From Clostridium oryzae (GTDB lineage: Bacteria; Bacillota; Clostridia; Clostridiales; Clostridiaceae): 35,566 nt of DNA. Positions 16,699 through 24,212 of the stretch are shown here, in pieces; within the stretch, counting starts at the first letter, position 1, and each line of letters starts with the position of its first letter. The DNA lies in NCBI RefSeq assembly GCF_002029235.1, contig NZ_MZGV01000043.1, positions 1 to 35,566 of the forward strand, written 5' to 3'. Position numbers and translations under genes: made by a program. Below the pieces are notes generated by a model that worked only from the letters and a program-made list of their open reading frames with translations, was not told where the DNA came from and ran no database searches.

Positions 16699-16726
16699 AT
16701 TACATAGTATTCTTTTTGTGAAGGTA

Positions 16727-16762
16727 AGTAAGAGAATTAGATAATATTCTCTTGCTTTTTAT
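16727..16762 (+). terminator. Terminator after the 108-residue protein gene
   Basis: AGTAAGAGAAT (16727-16737) pairs with ATTCTCTTGCT (16746-16756) with one U-G pair; TTTTATTT follows. Confidence 0.75.
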
Positions 16763-16809
16763 TTCGTCAAAAAAATAATTGACGTTAATAAAGTTGGATG
16801 GAGGATTAA

Positions 16810-18177
16810 ATGTTGAACATAAGAAAAGATGTACTTAGACTTACAGTTCCTATTCTTATGGAGCAGATTTTTGTAATGGCTATGGGAGCTGTAAATACAA
16901 TAATGTCTTCAAATGTAGGAAAGCAGGTTGTATCTGCGATAGGTATGGTGGATTCCATAAATAATATTTTTATAGCTTTTTTCTCATCCTTAGCAGTTGG
17001 GGGCACTGTCGTTGTTGCCCAATATACAGGCAAAGGAGATAAAAGACAAGCTAATAATTCAATGAAACAAGCGTTATTTTCTTCTCTGCTTGTTTCATTT
17101 ATAATAACTCTATTAATATTTATATTTAGAAGACCCATGATTAATTTGCTTTTTGGTAATGCAGAAAAAGCTGTAATTGATAATGCATTAAGATATATGG
17201 AAATAACTTTGCTTACATATCCCCTTATATCTATTGAATTAGTATCCAATGGTATTTTGAGAGGAATAGGAGATACCAAAACTCCTATGAAGATAACTAT
17301 AATAATGAATATTATAAATGTAGTCTTTAGTTATATCTTTATATATGGTATTAATATAAGCAATGTTCATTTTACTATACATACACCGCCAATGGGAATT
17401 ACCGGCGCAGCTATAGGCATAGCTCTTGCTCGTACTAGTGGAGCAGTAATAGTACTTATGATACTGGTAAGGGGCACAGGGCTTCTTAAACTAAATAAAA
17501 TAAGAACATTTAGGTTTGATAAGGAACTTTTAAAATCTATATTTGGTATCGGAGTTCCAGCTGGTGTAGAATCTCTTATGTTCAACGGAGGTAAACTCAT
17601 AACTCAAATATATATTGTAAGTATGGGAACAAATGCTCTTACAGCAAATACGATTTCTGGATCCATTGCGGGAATGCTGAACATACCGGGAAATGCATTA
17701 TGTACTGCAGCTACTACGATGGTAGGACATAGTATGGGAAAGGGTAAAGACAAAAAAGCAGAAGATGATTTAAGCTATATTGTAAAGCTATCAACAATAT
17801 CATTAATTACATTAGCTGTTATAACAGCTCCGTTTGTAGGAGTATTATCTACATTATATACAAGAGACCCTGACATAATTAAGATTTGTAGAAATGTACT
17901 TTTATCTAATGCTTTGTTCATGCCTGTATGGTCCATATCATTTGTACTTCCTTCTGGGCTTAAAGGAGCTGGTGATGCAAAGTACACTATGATTACGGCT
18001 ATTATAGGTATGTGGGTGTTTAGAATAACGCTGGGATATTTATTAGGAATACCGCTTAAACTTGGATTAGTTGGTGTATGGGTTGGTATGTATATAGATT
18101 GGACTGTAAGAGGAATTTTATATTTAATCAGGTTTAAAAAGGGTAAATGGAAGAAGAATGTTGTAATAAGAGCGTAA
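16810..18177 (+). CDS. MATE-family multidrug/toxin exporter
   Basis: This 455-residue polytopic membrane protein has about 12 hydrophobic segments arranged as two similar halves, as in the MATE family (Na+ or H+ antiporters exporting cationic drugs or metabolites). Family features include LRLTVPILMEQIFVM at the N-terminus, GTVVVAQYTGKGDKRQAN in the first half, GILRGIGDTKTPM, and the matching LPSGLKGAGDAKYTM in the second half. GGAGG (16800-16804) is 5 nt before the ATG at 16810; a TTG one codon later is a possible alternative. The substrate cannot be predicted. The two-component system downstream could control it, but there is a terminator between them. Confidence 0.9.
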   Translation: MLNIRKDVLRLTVPILMEQIFVMAMGAVNTIMSSNVGKQVVSAIGMVDSINNIFIAFFSSLAVGGTVVVAQYTGKGDKRQANNSMKQALFSSLLVSFIITLLIFIFRRPMINLLFGNAEKAVIDNALRYMEITLLTYPLISIELVSNGILRGIGDTKTPMKITIIMNIINVVFSYIFIYGINISNVHFTIHTPPMGITGAAIGIALARTSGAVIVLMILVRGTGLLKLNKIRTFRFDKELLKSIFGIGVPAGVESLMFNGGKLITQIYIVSMGTNALTANTISGSIAGMLNIPGNALCTAATTMVGHSMGKGKDKKAEDDLSYIVKLSTISLITLAVITAPFVGVLSTLYTRDPDIIKICRNVLLSNALFMPVWSISFVLPSGLKGAGDAKYTMITAIIGMWVFRITLGYLLGIPLKLGLVGVWVGMYIDWTVRGILYLIRFKKGKWKKNVVIRA

Positions 18178-18200
18178 TTTATTTATGCTCTTATTTACAA
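18163..18200 (+). terminator. Terminator overlapping the end of the MATE gene
   Basis: AATAAGAGC (18165-18173) and GCTCTTATT (18187-18195) form a perfect 9-bp stem. The left arm lies within the last codons, and the tail is short (TTAC), so termination may be weak. Confidence 0.45.
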
Positions 18201-18309
18201 TAATGATAATAAAGTTTATTAAAACTAGAACTTTAAAATTGTAAATTAGAAAAGAGAATGGAAATTCAGGCGTGCTGAATTTAATTAACAATGTAATCAA
18301 AGAGTTTTT

Positions 18310-18362
18310 AAGAAATTTGTAAGAATTTCATAGAGTTTTTCTTAATGTATAGGTTGTATAAT
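18310..18362 (+). promoter_or_regulatory. Promoter with AAGAA direct repeats before the OmpR-type regulator
   Basis: TATAAT (18357-18362) has no good -35 box. Upstream lie AAGAAATT (18310-18317) and AAGAATTT (18321-18328), a direct repeat with an 11-bp period, as OmpR/PhoP-family regulators commonly bind. Autoregulation by the gene at 18389 is inferred. Confidence 0.4.
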
Positions 18363-18388
18363 TGGTATAAATAAAGGAGGAGCATTGC

Positions 18389-19081
18389 ATGGGTAAATAT
18401 AATGTTTTAGTAGTAGATGATGAGGATGAAATAAGAGATGCAATTGAAATATATTTAAAAAATGAAGGAATAACAGTGCTTAAGGCTAAAGATGGAATTG
18501 AAGCATTGATGGTGCTTGAAGAAGCAGAAGTACATCTGATAATTATGGATATAATGATGCCAAGAATGGATGGAATAAAAGCTACCTTTAAAATTAGAGA
18601 GAAAAGAAACATTCCTATTATAATGTTATCTGCTAAATCTGAGGACATGGATAAAATACTGGGCCTTAATGTAGGAGCTGATGATTACATAACTAAACCC
18701 TTTAATCCATTGGAGCTTACAGCTAGAGTAAACTCTGCTCTTAGAAGATATATAGATTTGGGAGTGTATAAGAGCAATGAAGATGAGGTTGTAATAAGAG
18801 GTCTTGTTTTAAATAAGGCTACAAAACAGGTTACCATAGATGGTAACAAGATAAGGCTTACGCCTACGGAATTCGGGATACTACAGCTGCTAATGGAGAA
18901 CAGTGGGAGAGTTTTTTCTATTGATGAAATATATGAAAAAGTATGGAATGAGCCTTCTTATAACGCTGAAAATGTAGTTGCAGTACATATAAGAAGAATA
19001 AGAGAAAAAATAGAAATAGATCCAAAGGAACCTAGGTATCTTAAGGTGGTGTGGGGGATTGGCTATAAGATTGAAAAATGA
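18389..19081 (+). CDS. OmpR/PhoB-family response regulator
   Basis: This 230-residue regulator has an N-terminal receiver domain with acidic D10/D11, phospho-acceptor Asp54 in IIMDIMMPRMDG, and the conserved lysine in DDYITKPFNP. The C-terminal winged helix (about 130-230) includes LTPTEFGILQLLMENSGRVF and VAVHIRRIREKIE, typical of OmpR/PhoB DNA-binding domains. The Shine-Dalgarno AAAGGAGGAG is strong. Its 3' end overlaps the sensor kinase gene by 23 nt, which assigns them to each other as a two-component pair. Target genes are not evident beyond possible autoregulation. Confidence 0.93.
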   Translation: MGKYNVLVVDDEDEIRDAIEIYLKNEGITVLKAKDGIEALMVLEEAEVHLIIMDIMMPRMDGIKATFKIREKRNIPIIMLSAKSEDMDKILGLNVGADDYITKPFNPLELTARVNSALRRYIDLGVYKSNEDEVVIRGLVLNKATKQVTIDGNKIRLTPTEFGILQLLMENSGRVFSIDEIYEKVWNEPSYNAENVVAVHIRRIREKIEIDPKEPRYLKVVWGIGYKIEK

Positions 19082-21266
19082 TTTATTAAAAGTAATTATT
19101 AAGCTTGCTGCTATAATATTATTTGGATTATTTACGTTTTCAGTTGTTAACGTCGTGATTTTTTATAGATATATATTAGTGGACTCTTATTATAAAAGTG
19201 ATGAATTTGTTGATAAGGTAGCCGAATTAACTAATGATTTAGAACGATATTATGGTAAGTATACTACTGTAAATAATAGAAATCAAAAAAGCCAAAATGA
19301 ATGGCTAGAGAGTTTTGATAGAAAATTGAAAAAGGACATGAACAAGGTTAATGCTAAATATAATATTAAAATTGCTTCTGCAGAAAAAAATAAAGATGAT
19401 GATCTTGTAAAATCATTGAAGGAAGAAAAAGAAAAAGAGATTAGTAAAATAAAAAAAGAATATAGTAAAAATGTAGATCAACTGAAAAAGAGTTTTCGTT
19501 TTAATTCGCTTGAAGAGTATAGACAAATAAATGACAAGATGAAGGAATGGAAAATATTAAAGTATTATTTAATAGATAGAACTTCAGGTGAGGCATATAC
19601 AAATATTACCAAAGATGCAGACAGCGTTGATATTGATAAATATATCAAACAAAACAGCAATTACGCGTTGAAGCTGCCTGTTAAATTCAATGATAATAAT
19701 TATCGAGAGTATTATCAATACAAAAACATTTCTAAAATTTTTGAAGAAGACAATTGGAAAGGTTATTTTATTGTACCTAAACAAACTGATGGTTACAATA
19801 CATATAATGCTGAATATATAAGATATTCATTTAGTAGGCAGAGAATTCTGAAACAGGTGATATTAGGCAGTATATTTTTTGTCGTTTCAATAGTTCTTGC
19901 AATTGTTTTTTCTGCAAACAGAGAAGAACAAGATTCAGCATCTGGAAATTTAGAAAAGTTATATATGTTGATTCCATTAGAAATACGGATGTTTTTTATA
20001 CTAGTTTTTTCTCTGATGTATCTTTATACTACAGAAAAGTATCAATATATGATGCAATATGAGTATTTAACGCCAGCCTACCTAATTTACATGGTAATTA
20101 CGATAATTTATTCATTTTTTATGCTCATTAATCTGAAGGAATTTTACTTTATGTTCAGAGATATTAGCATTCTCAAATTACAGTGCAGAAGAAGCGTAAT
20201 AGGTATGACTATCCAATTGATTAAAGATATGGTCTATTATAAGGATGCTGCCGTTAAGACTGTGATAAGGTTTTTAAGTATGTTTTTTGTGCTTGTATCT
20301 GGTTTTGTTATATATTATCAGGTAACAGGTATTATTGGAATTTTGGCAGTTTTTTATCTGCTAATTTATTTTATACTAATGCCGATATTTACTTTTCGAA
20401 GAAATGAATATTTAAATAAGATAGTTAAAGCTACAAGAAATATGGTACAAGGAAATATGAGCTGTAAGATAGATGAACATAATAGTGATATACTATTAAA
20501 GGAGCTTGCACATAATATCAATAACATTGGAGAAGGCTACAAAAAATCTCTTAATGAGCAAATGAAGAGCGAGAGAATGAAATCTGAACTTATAACTAAC
20601 GTTTCTCATGATTTAAAAACTCCATTAACCTCTATCATTAATTATGTTGATTTACTTAAGAGCGGGAGATTATCGGATGAAGAAAAGGAAGGTTATATAT
20701 CGGTAATAGCACGAAAGTCAGAAAGGCTAAAAGTATTGATAGAAGACTTATTTGAAGCAGCTAAAATGACTAGTGGAGCGGTTAAGCTTAATATAGAAAA
20801 AATAGATGTAACAGCGCTGTTAAAACAGGCCTTGGCAGAATTTGATGAGAAAATCGAAAAGTCTTCACTTATATTTAGAACAAACATACCAGCAGGAAAT
20901 ATTTACTTAAATTTAGATGGTAAAAAAACATGGAGAGTATTTGAAAATATGATAAATAATATATTAAAATATTCTCAGCCTGGTACAAGAGTTTATATAG
21001 AACTGATTGAACTTGACGAGTCTGTCAAAATTATTATGAAGAACATAGCTAATTATGAAATGGATTTTGATGTAGAAGAAATATCGGAGAGATTTAAGAG
21101 AGGAGATAAATCAAGGCATACAGAAGGTACGGGCTTAGGATTAGCGATAGCTAAAAGTATATTGGATATGGAAAATGGACAATTAAGACTATCTATAGAT
21201 GGTGATTTGTTTAAAGCTGTTGTTGAATTTAAAAAGAGTAAAGAAAAGGAGAAAGAATTTGTGTAG
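19059..21266 (+). CDS. Large multi-pass sensor histidine kinase
   Basis: This 735-residue kinase has an unusual sensor region. After a membrane segment (about 12-34) comes an outer part with a highly charged, probably coiled-coil stretch (about 85-150, rich in K, E and N). A cluster of about six hydrophobic segments follows (about 265-450), then a short linker and HisKA with NVSHDLKTPLTS (His517). In the ATPase domain the N box (NMINNILKYS) and GTGLGLAIAKSI are clear, but the usual DxGxG G1 motif is replaced by KNIANYEMDFD, as in a known subgroup of Firmicute kinases. TTG at 19059 is taken as start because AAGGTGG lies 9 nt before it. It overlaps the regulator gene by 23 nt. Confidence 0.88.
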   Translation: MAIRLKNDLLKVIIKLAAIILFGLFTFSVVNVVIFYRYILVDSYYKSDEFVDKVAELTNDLERYYGKYTTVNNRNQKSQNEWLESFDRKLKKDMNKVNAKYNIKIASAEKNKDDDLVKSLKEEKEKEISKIKKEYSKNVDQLKKSFRFNSLEEYRQINDKMKEWKILKYYLIDRTSGEAYTNITKDADSVDIDKYIKQNSNYALKLPVKFNDNNYREYYQYKNISKIFEEDNWKGYFIVPKQTDGYNTYNAEYIRYSFSRQRILKQVILGSIFFVVSIVLAIVFSANREEQDSASGNLEKLYMLIPLEIRMFFILVFSLMYLYTTEKYQYMMQYEYLTPAYLIYMVITIIYSFFMLINLKEFYFMFRDISILKLQCRRSVIGMTIQLIKDMVYYKDAAVKTVIRFLSMFFVLVSGFVIYYQVTGIIGILAVFYLLIYFILMPIFTFRRNEYLNKIVKATRNMVQGNMSCKIDEHNSDILLKELAHNINNIGEGYKKSLNEQMKSERMKSELITNVSHDLKTPLTSIINYVDLLKSGRLSDEEKEGYISVIARKSERLKVLIEDLFEAAKMTSGAVKLNIEKIDVTALLKQALAEFDEKIEKSSLIFRTNIPAGNIYLNLDGKKTWRVFENMINNILKYSQPGTRVYIELIELDESVKIIMKNIANYEMDFDVEEISERFKRGDKSRHTEGTGLGLAIAKSILDMENGQLRLSIDGDLFKAVVEFKKSKEKEKEFV

Positions 21267-21372
21267 TATATGACCCGTATATAAGCTGAATATATGATAT
21301 GATAGGGAGAGGGTTAAGAGAACTGGCAGCAGAATACTGTAAAAACCAGCTGAAAGGATGCGGATACAAATC

Positions 21373-22182
21373 ATGAATCCAACCAATTACTATACTCATG
21401 AAGAATTAATCTGCACGGGCAATGGGTATAAGCCATCTAATTTGCACAAGTGGGGGCCAGGTGTTCGTGATATTCATGCTTTGCATTATGTTATAAAAGG
21501 AAAGGGATATTTTGAAACTAACAATACTAAATATGCTCTAAAGGCCGGTGAAAGTTTCATTATTTTTCCATATACAGAAGCATATTATTATCCTGATCCC
21601 AAGAATCCGTGGGAATATATATGGATTGATTTTAAAGGCGACGAGGCTTTGAGATTGCTATCCATGACTAATTTTTCGAACAATAATCCTATAGCACCGG
21701 CGTTTCCGTGGGATTTGGAGCCATTATTTCATATTATTGAAAATGATAATGTTAAGATCTTTGAAAGGGAACGTTCAAATGCAAAGCTGCGACTTCTGCT
21801 GTCTTATTACATAGAATATTATCCTAAAGCAAATGTTATTTCTCAAACAAATTATGTATTAACAGCTAAAGAATATATAGAAAATAACTATTGGAAGACT
21901 ACACTAACTGTTGCTAATATAGTTGACTTTGTAAAAATTGAGAGAACCTATCTATTTAGATTGTTTAAGGAAGCAACAGGTATGTCAATATCAAATTATC
22001 TTGCCTCATACCGGATTAAGTGTGCATGTGACCTGTTAAAAACCTCAAAATTATCAATAAAATCGGTGGCTTGTTCCGTAGGCTATCAAGATCAACTATA
22101 TTTTTCAAAAGTATTTAAAAAAGCAACCTTATGTTCACCTTCAGAATATAAGAAGATATACTCCAATGTCATAGATGGATAA
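21373..22182 (+). CDS. AraC-family transcriptional regulator
   Basis: This regulator of about 269 residues has an N-terminal cupin-like sugar-sensing domain (HALHYVIKGKGYFETNNTKYALKAGESFIIFPYTEAYYYPD) written here as a region at about 25-70, and a C-terminal AraC double helix-turn-helix (about 165-265) with IERTYLFRLFKEATGMS and VGYQDQLYFSKVFKKA. An in-frame ATG at 21358 touches the nearest AAAGG, so the ATG at 21373 is preferred with moderate confidence. It uses CGT/CGA/CGG arginine codons more than the genes before it. It faces the GH27 gene across a bidirectional terminator and probably controls the local glycan genes. Confidence 0.88.
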   Translation: MNPTNYYTHEELICTGNGYKPSNLHKWGPGVRDIHALHYVIKGKGYFETNNTKYALKAGESFIIFPYTEAYYYPDPKNPWEYIWIDFKGDEALRLLSMTNFSNNNPIAPAFPWDLEPLFHIIENDNVKIFERERSNAKLRLLLSYYIEYYPKANVISQTNYVLTAKEYIENNYWKTTLTVANIVDFVKIERTYLFRLFKEATGMSISNYLASYRIKCACDLLKTSKLSIKSVACSVGYQDQLYFSKVFKKATLCSPSEYKKIYSNVIDG

Positions 22183-22222
22183 AAGAAAACCGAATATGAC
22201 TTATATAATCGGTTTTCTCTTA
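22182..22222. terminator. Bidirectional terminator between convergent genes
   Basis: AGAAAACCGA (22184-22193) and TCGGTTTTCT (22209-22218) form a perfect 10-bp stem with A-runs and T-runs on both sides. It can end both the AraC-type gene (+) and the GH27/zinc-ribbon operon (-). Confidence 0.75.
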
Positions 22223-22231
22223 CTTTCAATA

Positions 22232-22435
22232 TTAACGAAATAATGTGCAATTTCCGGATTCTCTGTAATATTTAATCCTTTCTTCAATGGGCCTGCGTCC
22301 GCAGCCGAGTTTGGCGCCAAGGCAATCTATGCATAAGAAGTCTTCTGCATTTCTTGTAACCAGTTTCATGTAAATGGCTTTATCATCGGACATCAAAGCT
22401 GTTCCACATTCTCTGCACGTTTTACTGTTTCCCAT
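22232..22435 (-). CDS. Small zinc-ribbon-like protein coupled to GH27
   Basis: This 67-residue protein has two CxxC pairs, C7-C10 (CRECG) and C35-C38 (CIDC), which should hold one zinc, and a further Cys45. The remainder is charged (RRPIEERIKYYRESGNCTLFR). No membrane segment or signal is seen, so it is cytoplasmic. Its ATG follows the GH27 stop codon with no gap, so translation is coupled to GH27; GGTGA in the end of that gene can serve as ribosome site. Function is unknown. The close coupling suggests either a role in expression or assembly of the neighbouring enzyme or simple co-inheritance. Confidence 0.75.
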   Translation of the reverse strand: MGNSKTCRECGTALMSDDKAIYMKLVTRNAEDFLCIDCLGAKLGCGRRPIEERIKYYRESGNCTLFR

Positions 22436-23599
22436 TTATTTCACCAGCTTTGCACGGACTACAATGCAATCATGTGCAGGCACAACAGGAGCATATCTTT
22501 CTTTGAAAACTCCTATTTCCTTATGTTCCCAACAGTCATACATAGATAATGAAATTCCGGATGCATAAGGAAGTCCCATGTCCCAAAATTGTAAGGATAA
22601 CTCTCTTTGACTATCACTAAGATTAAAAAAGCCTATAGCAAGATCTCCATTGGTTAATGTTTTTACAAGCATAAATGCATCATCTGCGTTAAACCATTGG
22701 GGTTCTGGTTTGATGCGGTAAGCCCCACGACCTTCTATGTCCTGGTTGATAGCAATAATGTCCTGATTTAGCAGAATATCTTTTGTTATCTGATTAGCTT
22801 TTCTGATATCACAGCCAATCATAAGTGGGGAACCCATAATACTCCATAATGAAAAATGTGTTTTATATTCATTATCGCTGCAGCCTCCGATTTTACTTCC
22901 AATAAAGTCGTTATTACTTCCACCATACATGCCGACAACCAGCATATCCATATCATTATGGCAATAAGCGCCAGTGTAACATTCTTTATCAAGCTGAGAT
23001 ACACTCAAGTTTTTTATTGAATCCCAATTATCTTGTATATCTCCTGTAGATCTATACATATGCGCACCGGATTCGCGAATCCACTGGTACACATTATCAG
23101 CTCCCCAGTTACAGGCGGAAAATAAGATGTCTCGTCCGCTATTTTTGAGTGCAAGACTCATTCTTTTATATAGAAGTTCACCCGAAATATATCTTGGTTT
23201 AAAGCAGTAATCATATTTTAAGTAATCAATACCCCATTCGGCAAACAATTCTGCATCCTGAAATTCGTGTTCAAAACTTCCAGGATATCCAGCACAGGTA
23301 TGTGTTCCTGCACACGAATACATTCCAAACTTCAAACCCTTATCATGAATATAATCGGCAAGTGCTTTCATTCCACTTGGAAATTTCTCAGGGTCAGCTA
23401 CAAGTTTTCCTTCTTTGCTTCTTTCCTTCAGGCTCCAACAGTCATCAATAACAATATACTCATATCCAGCGTCTTTGTATCCTTCTGAAATAAATTTATC
23501 GGCAACATCATGAATAAGCTGTTCGTTTATGTCCCAAGTAAATGTGTTCCATGAATTCCACCCCATGGCAGGTGTCAAGCCTAATTGCTTTTCTTTCAT
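22436..23599 (-). CDS. GH27 alpha-galactosidase
   Basis: This glycoside hydrolase family 27 enzyme of about 387 residues probably removes terminal alpha-1,6-galactose from oligosaccharides. The N-terminal GLTPAMGWNSWNTF and the IDDCW motif are family hallmarks; the nucleophile is Asp130 in YLKYDYC and the acid/base is Asp187 in RSTGDIQ, four residues after Arg183. The C-terminal beta-sandwich domain starts around residue 300. There is no signal peptide, so it works in the cytoplasm. The second ATG (23599) is chosen because GGGAGG is 7 nt before it and only 1 nt before the first (23605). Some members of the family are beta-L-arabinopyranosidases, so substrate is not certain. Confidence 0.9.
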   Translation of the reverse strand: MKEKQLGLTPAMGWNSWNTFTWDINEQLIHDVADKFISEGYKDAGYEYIVIDDCWSLKERSKEGKLVADPEKFPSGMKALADYIHDKGLKFGMYSCAGTHTCAGYPGSFEHEFQDAELFAEWGIDYLKYDYCFKPRYISGELLYKRMSLALKNSGRDILFSACNWGADNVYQWIRESGAHMYRSTGDIQDNWDSIKNLSVSQLDKECYTGAYCHNDMDMLVVGMYGGSNNDFIGSKIGGCSDNEYKTHFSLWSIMGSPLMIGCDIRKANQITKDILLNQDIIAINQDIEGRGAYRIKPEPQWFNADDAFMLVKTLTNGDLAIGFFNLSDSQRELSLQFWDMGLPYASGISLSMYDCWEHKEIGVFKERYAPVVPAHDCIVVRAKLVK

Positions 23600-23945
23600 A
23601 TTCATACCTCCCTAAAATATTGTTATCAGAATATTTAAATTTATTTATTAAAATATTTCAATACTGTCAATGACAAATATTGTGTAAATGTTGCATCCAA
23701 AATAATTTAATCACATATATGAGCAGTTACATATGGCTTGATGTTGTTTTCATATGGATATTTATTGCATAATGGCCTACCAAAAGACTAATACAATAGT
23801 TATTTTTACAGTATCATTTTTTAGGATATTTAGTTCGGTATAATGGATATCTAGTATTTGATGAAACTTAAGATTTAAAAATCAATAAGGAATTTGAATA
23901 TGAAATATATATTATAATATATCAATTTTACATTATTATATATCA

Positions 23946-23974
23946 TTGTTTTGCAAAAGTTGATATTCTATAAT
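23946..23974 (+). promoter_or_regulatory. Promoter before the GH51 remnant
   Basis: TTGTTT (23946-23951), a 17-bp spacer and a perfect TATAAT (23969-23974) lie 28 bp before the remnant start codon, so this region is probably still transcribed, perhaps into the esterase gene. The rest of 23606-23945 is AT-rich without a gene; TTGACA on the minus strand (23681-23676 area) may belong to a GH27 promoter but no good -10 was found. Confidence 0.45.
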
Positions 23975-24002
23975 TTGCATTATGAAGAACAAGGAGGCTA
24001 TT

Positions 24003-24143
24003 ATGAAGAGAGCAAAATTGAAGGTGGACAAGGACTTCACTATTGCCCAAGCTGATGAGCAAGGCTTCTGTAAGGATATGCTGAAATTGATGAGGGAACT
24101 GAATACGTCTCTTATTCGTTATCCTGGCGGATTTTGTCTATGA
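24003..24143 (+). pseudogene. Remnant of a GH51 alpha-L-arabinofuranosidase
   Basis: The 46-codon frame starts with an intact ribosome site (AAGGAGG, 23991-23997). It reads MKRAKLKVDKDFTIAQ, the standard N-terminus of GH51 enzymes, then jumps directly to ADEQGFCKDMLKLMRELN and SLIRYPGG, which in intact enzymes follow after a segment of about 30 residues containing the YGSFIEHLGR region. After YPGG, where the family continues with NFVSGY and about 430 more residues, the frame ends at TGA. So one internal deletion and a large 3' loss are visible. It cannot be an active enzyme. Codon use resembles the following esterase. The 24144-24212 stretch shows no further recognisable GH51 sequence. Confidence 0.75.
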
Positions 24144-24212
24144 ATCTGATAGATGCTGTGTTCTTAATAATGACATGGATTTAATAATTTATTAATGAAA
24201 GGAGTGTTCAAT

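Noticed and set aside
16806..17279. 157-codon minus-strand open frame opposite the MATE gene
   Set aside because: It is the complement of a clear membrane protein gene; its composition is what the opposite strand of such a gene gives.
21267..21372. Structured leader before the AraC-type gene (CTGG...CCAG pairing)
   Set aside because: The pairing is only four bases with a long loop, which is expected by chance.
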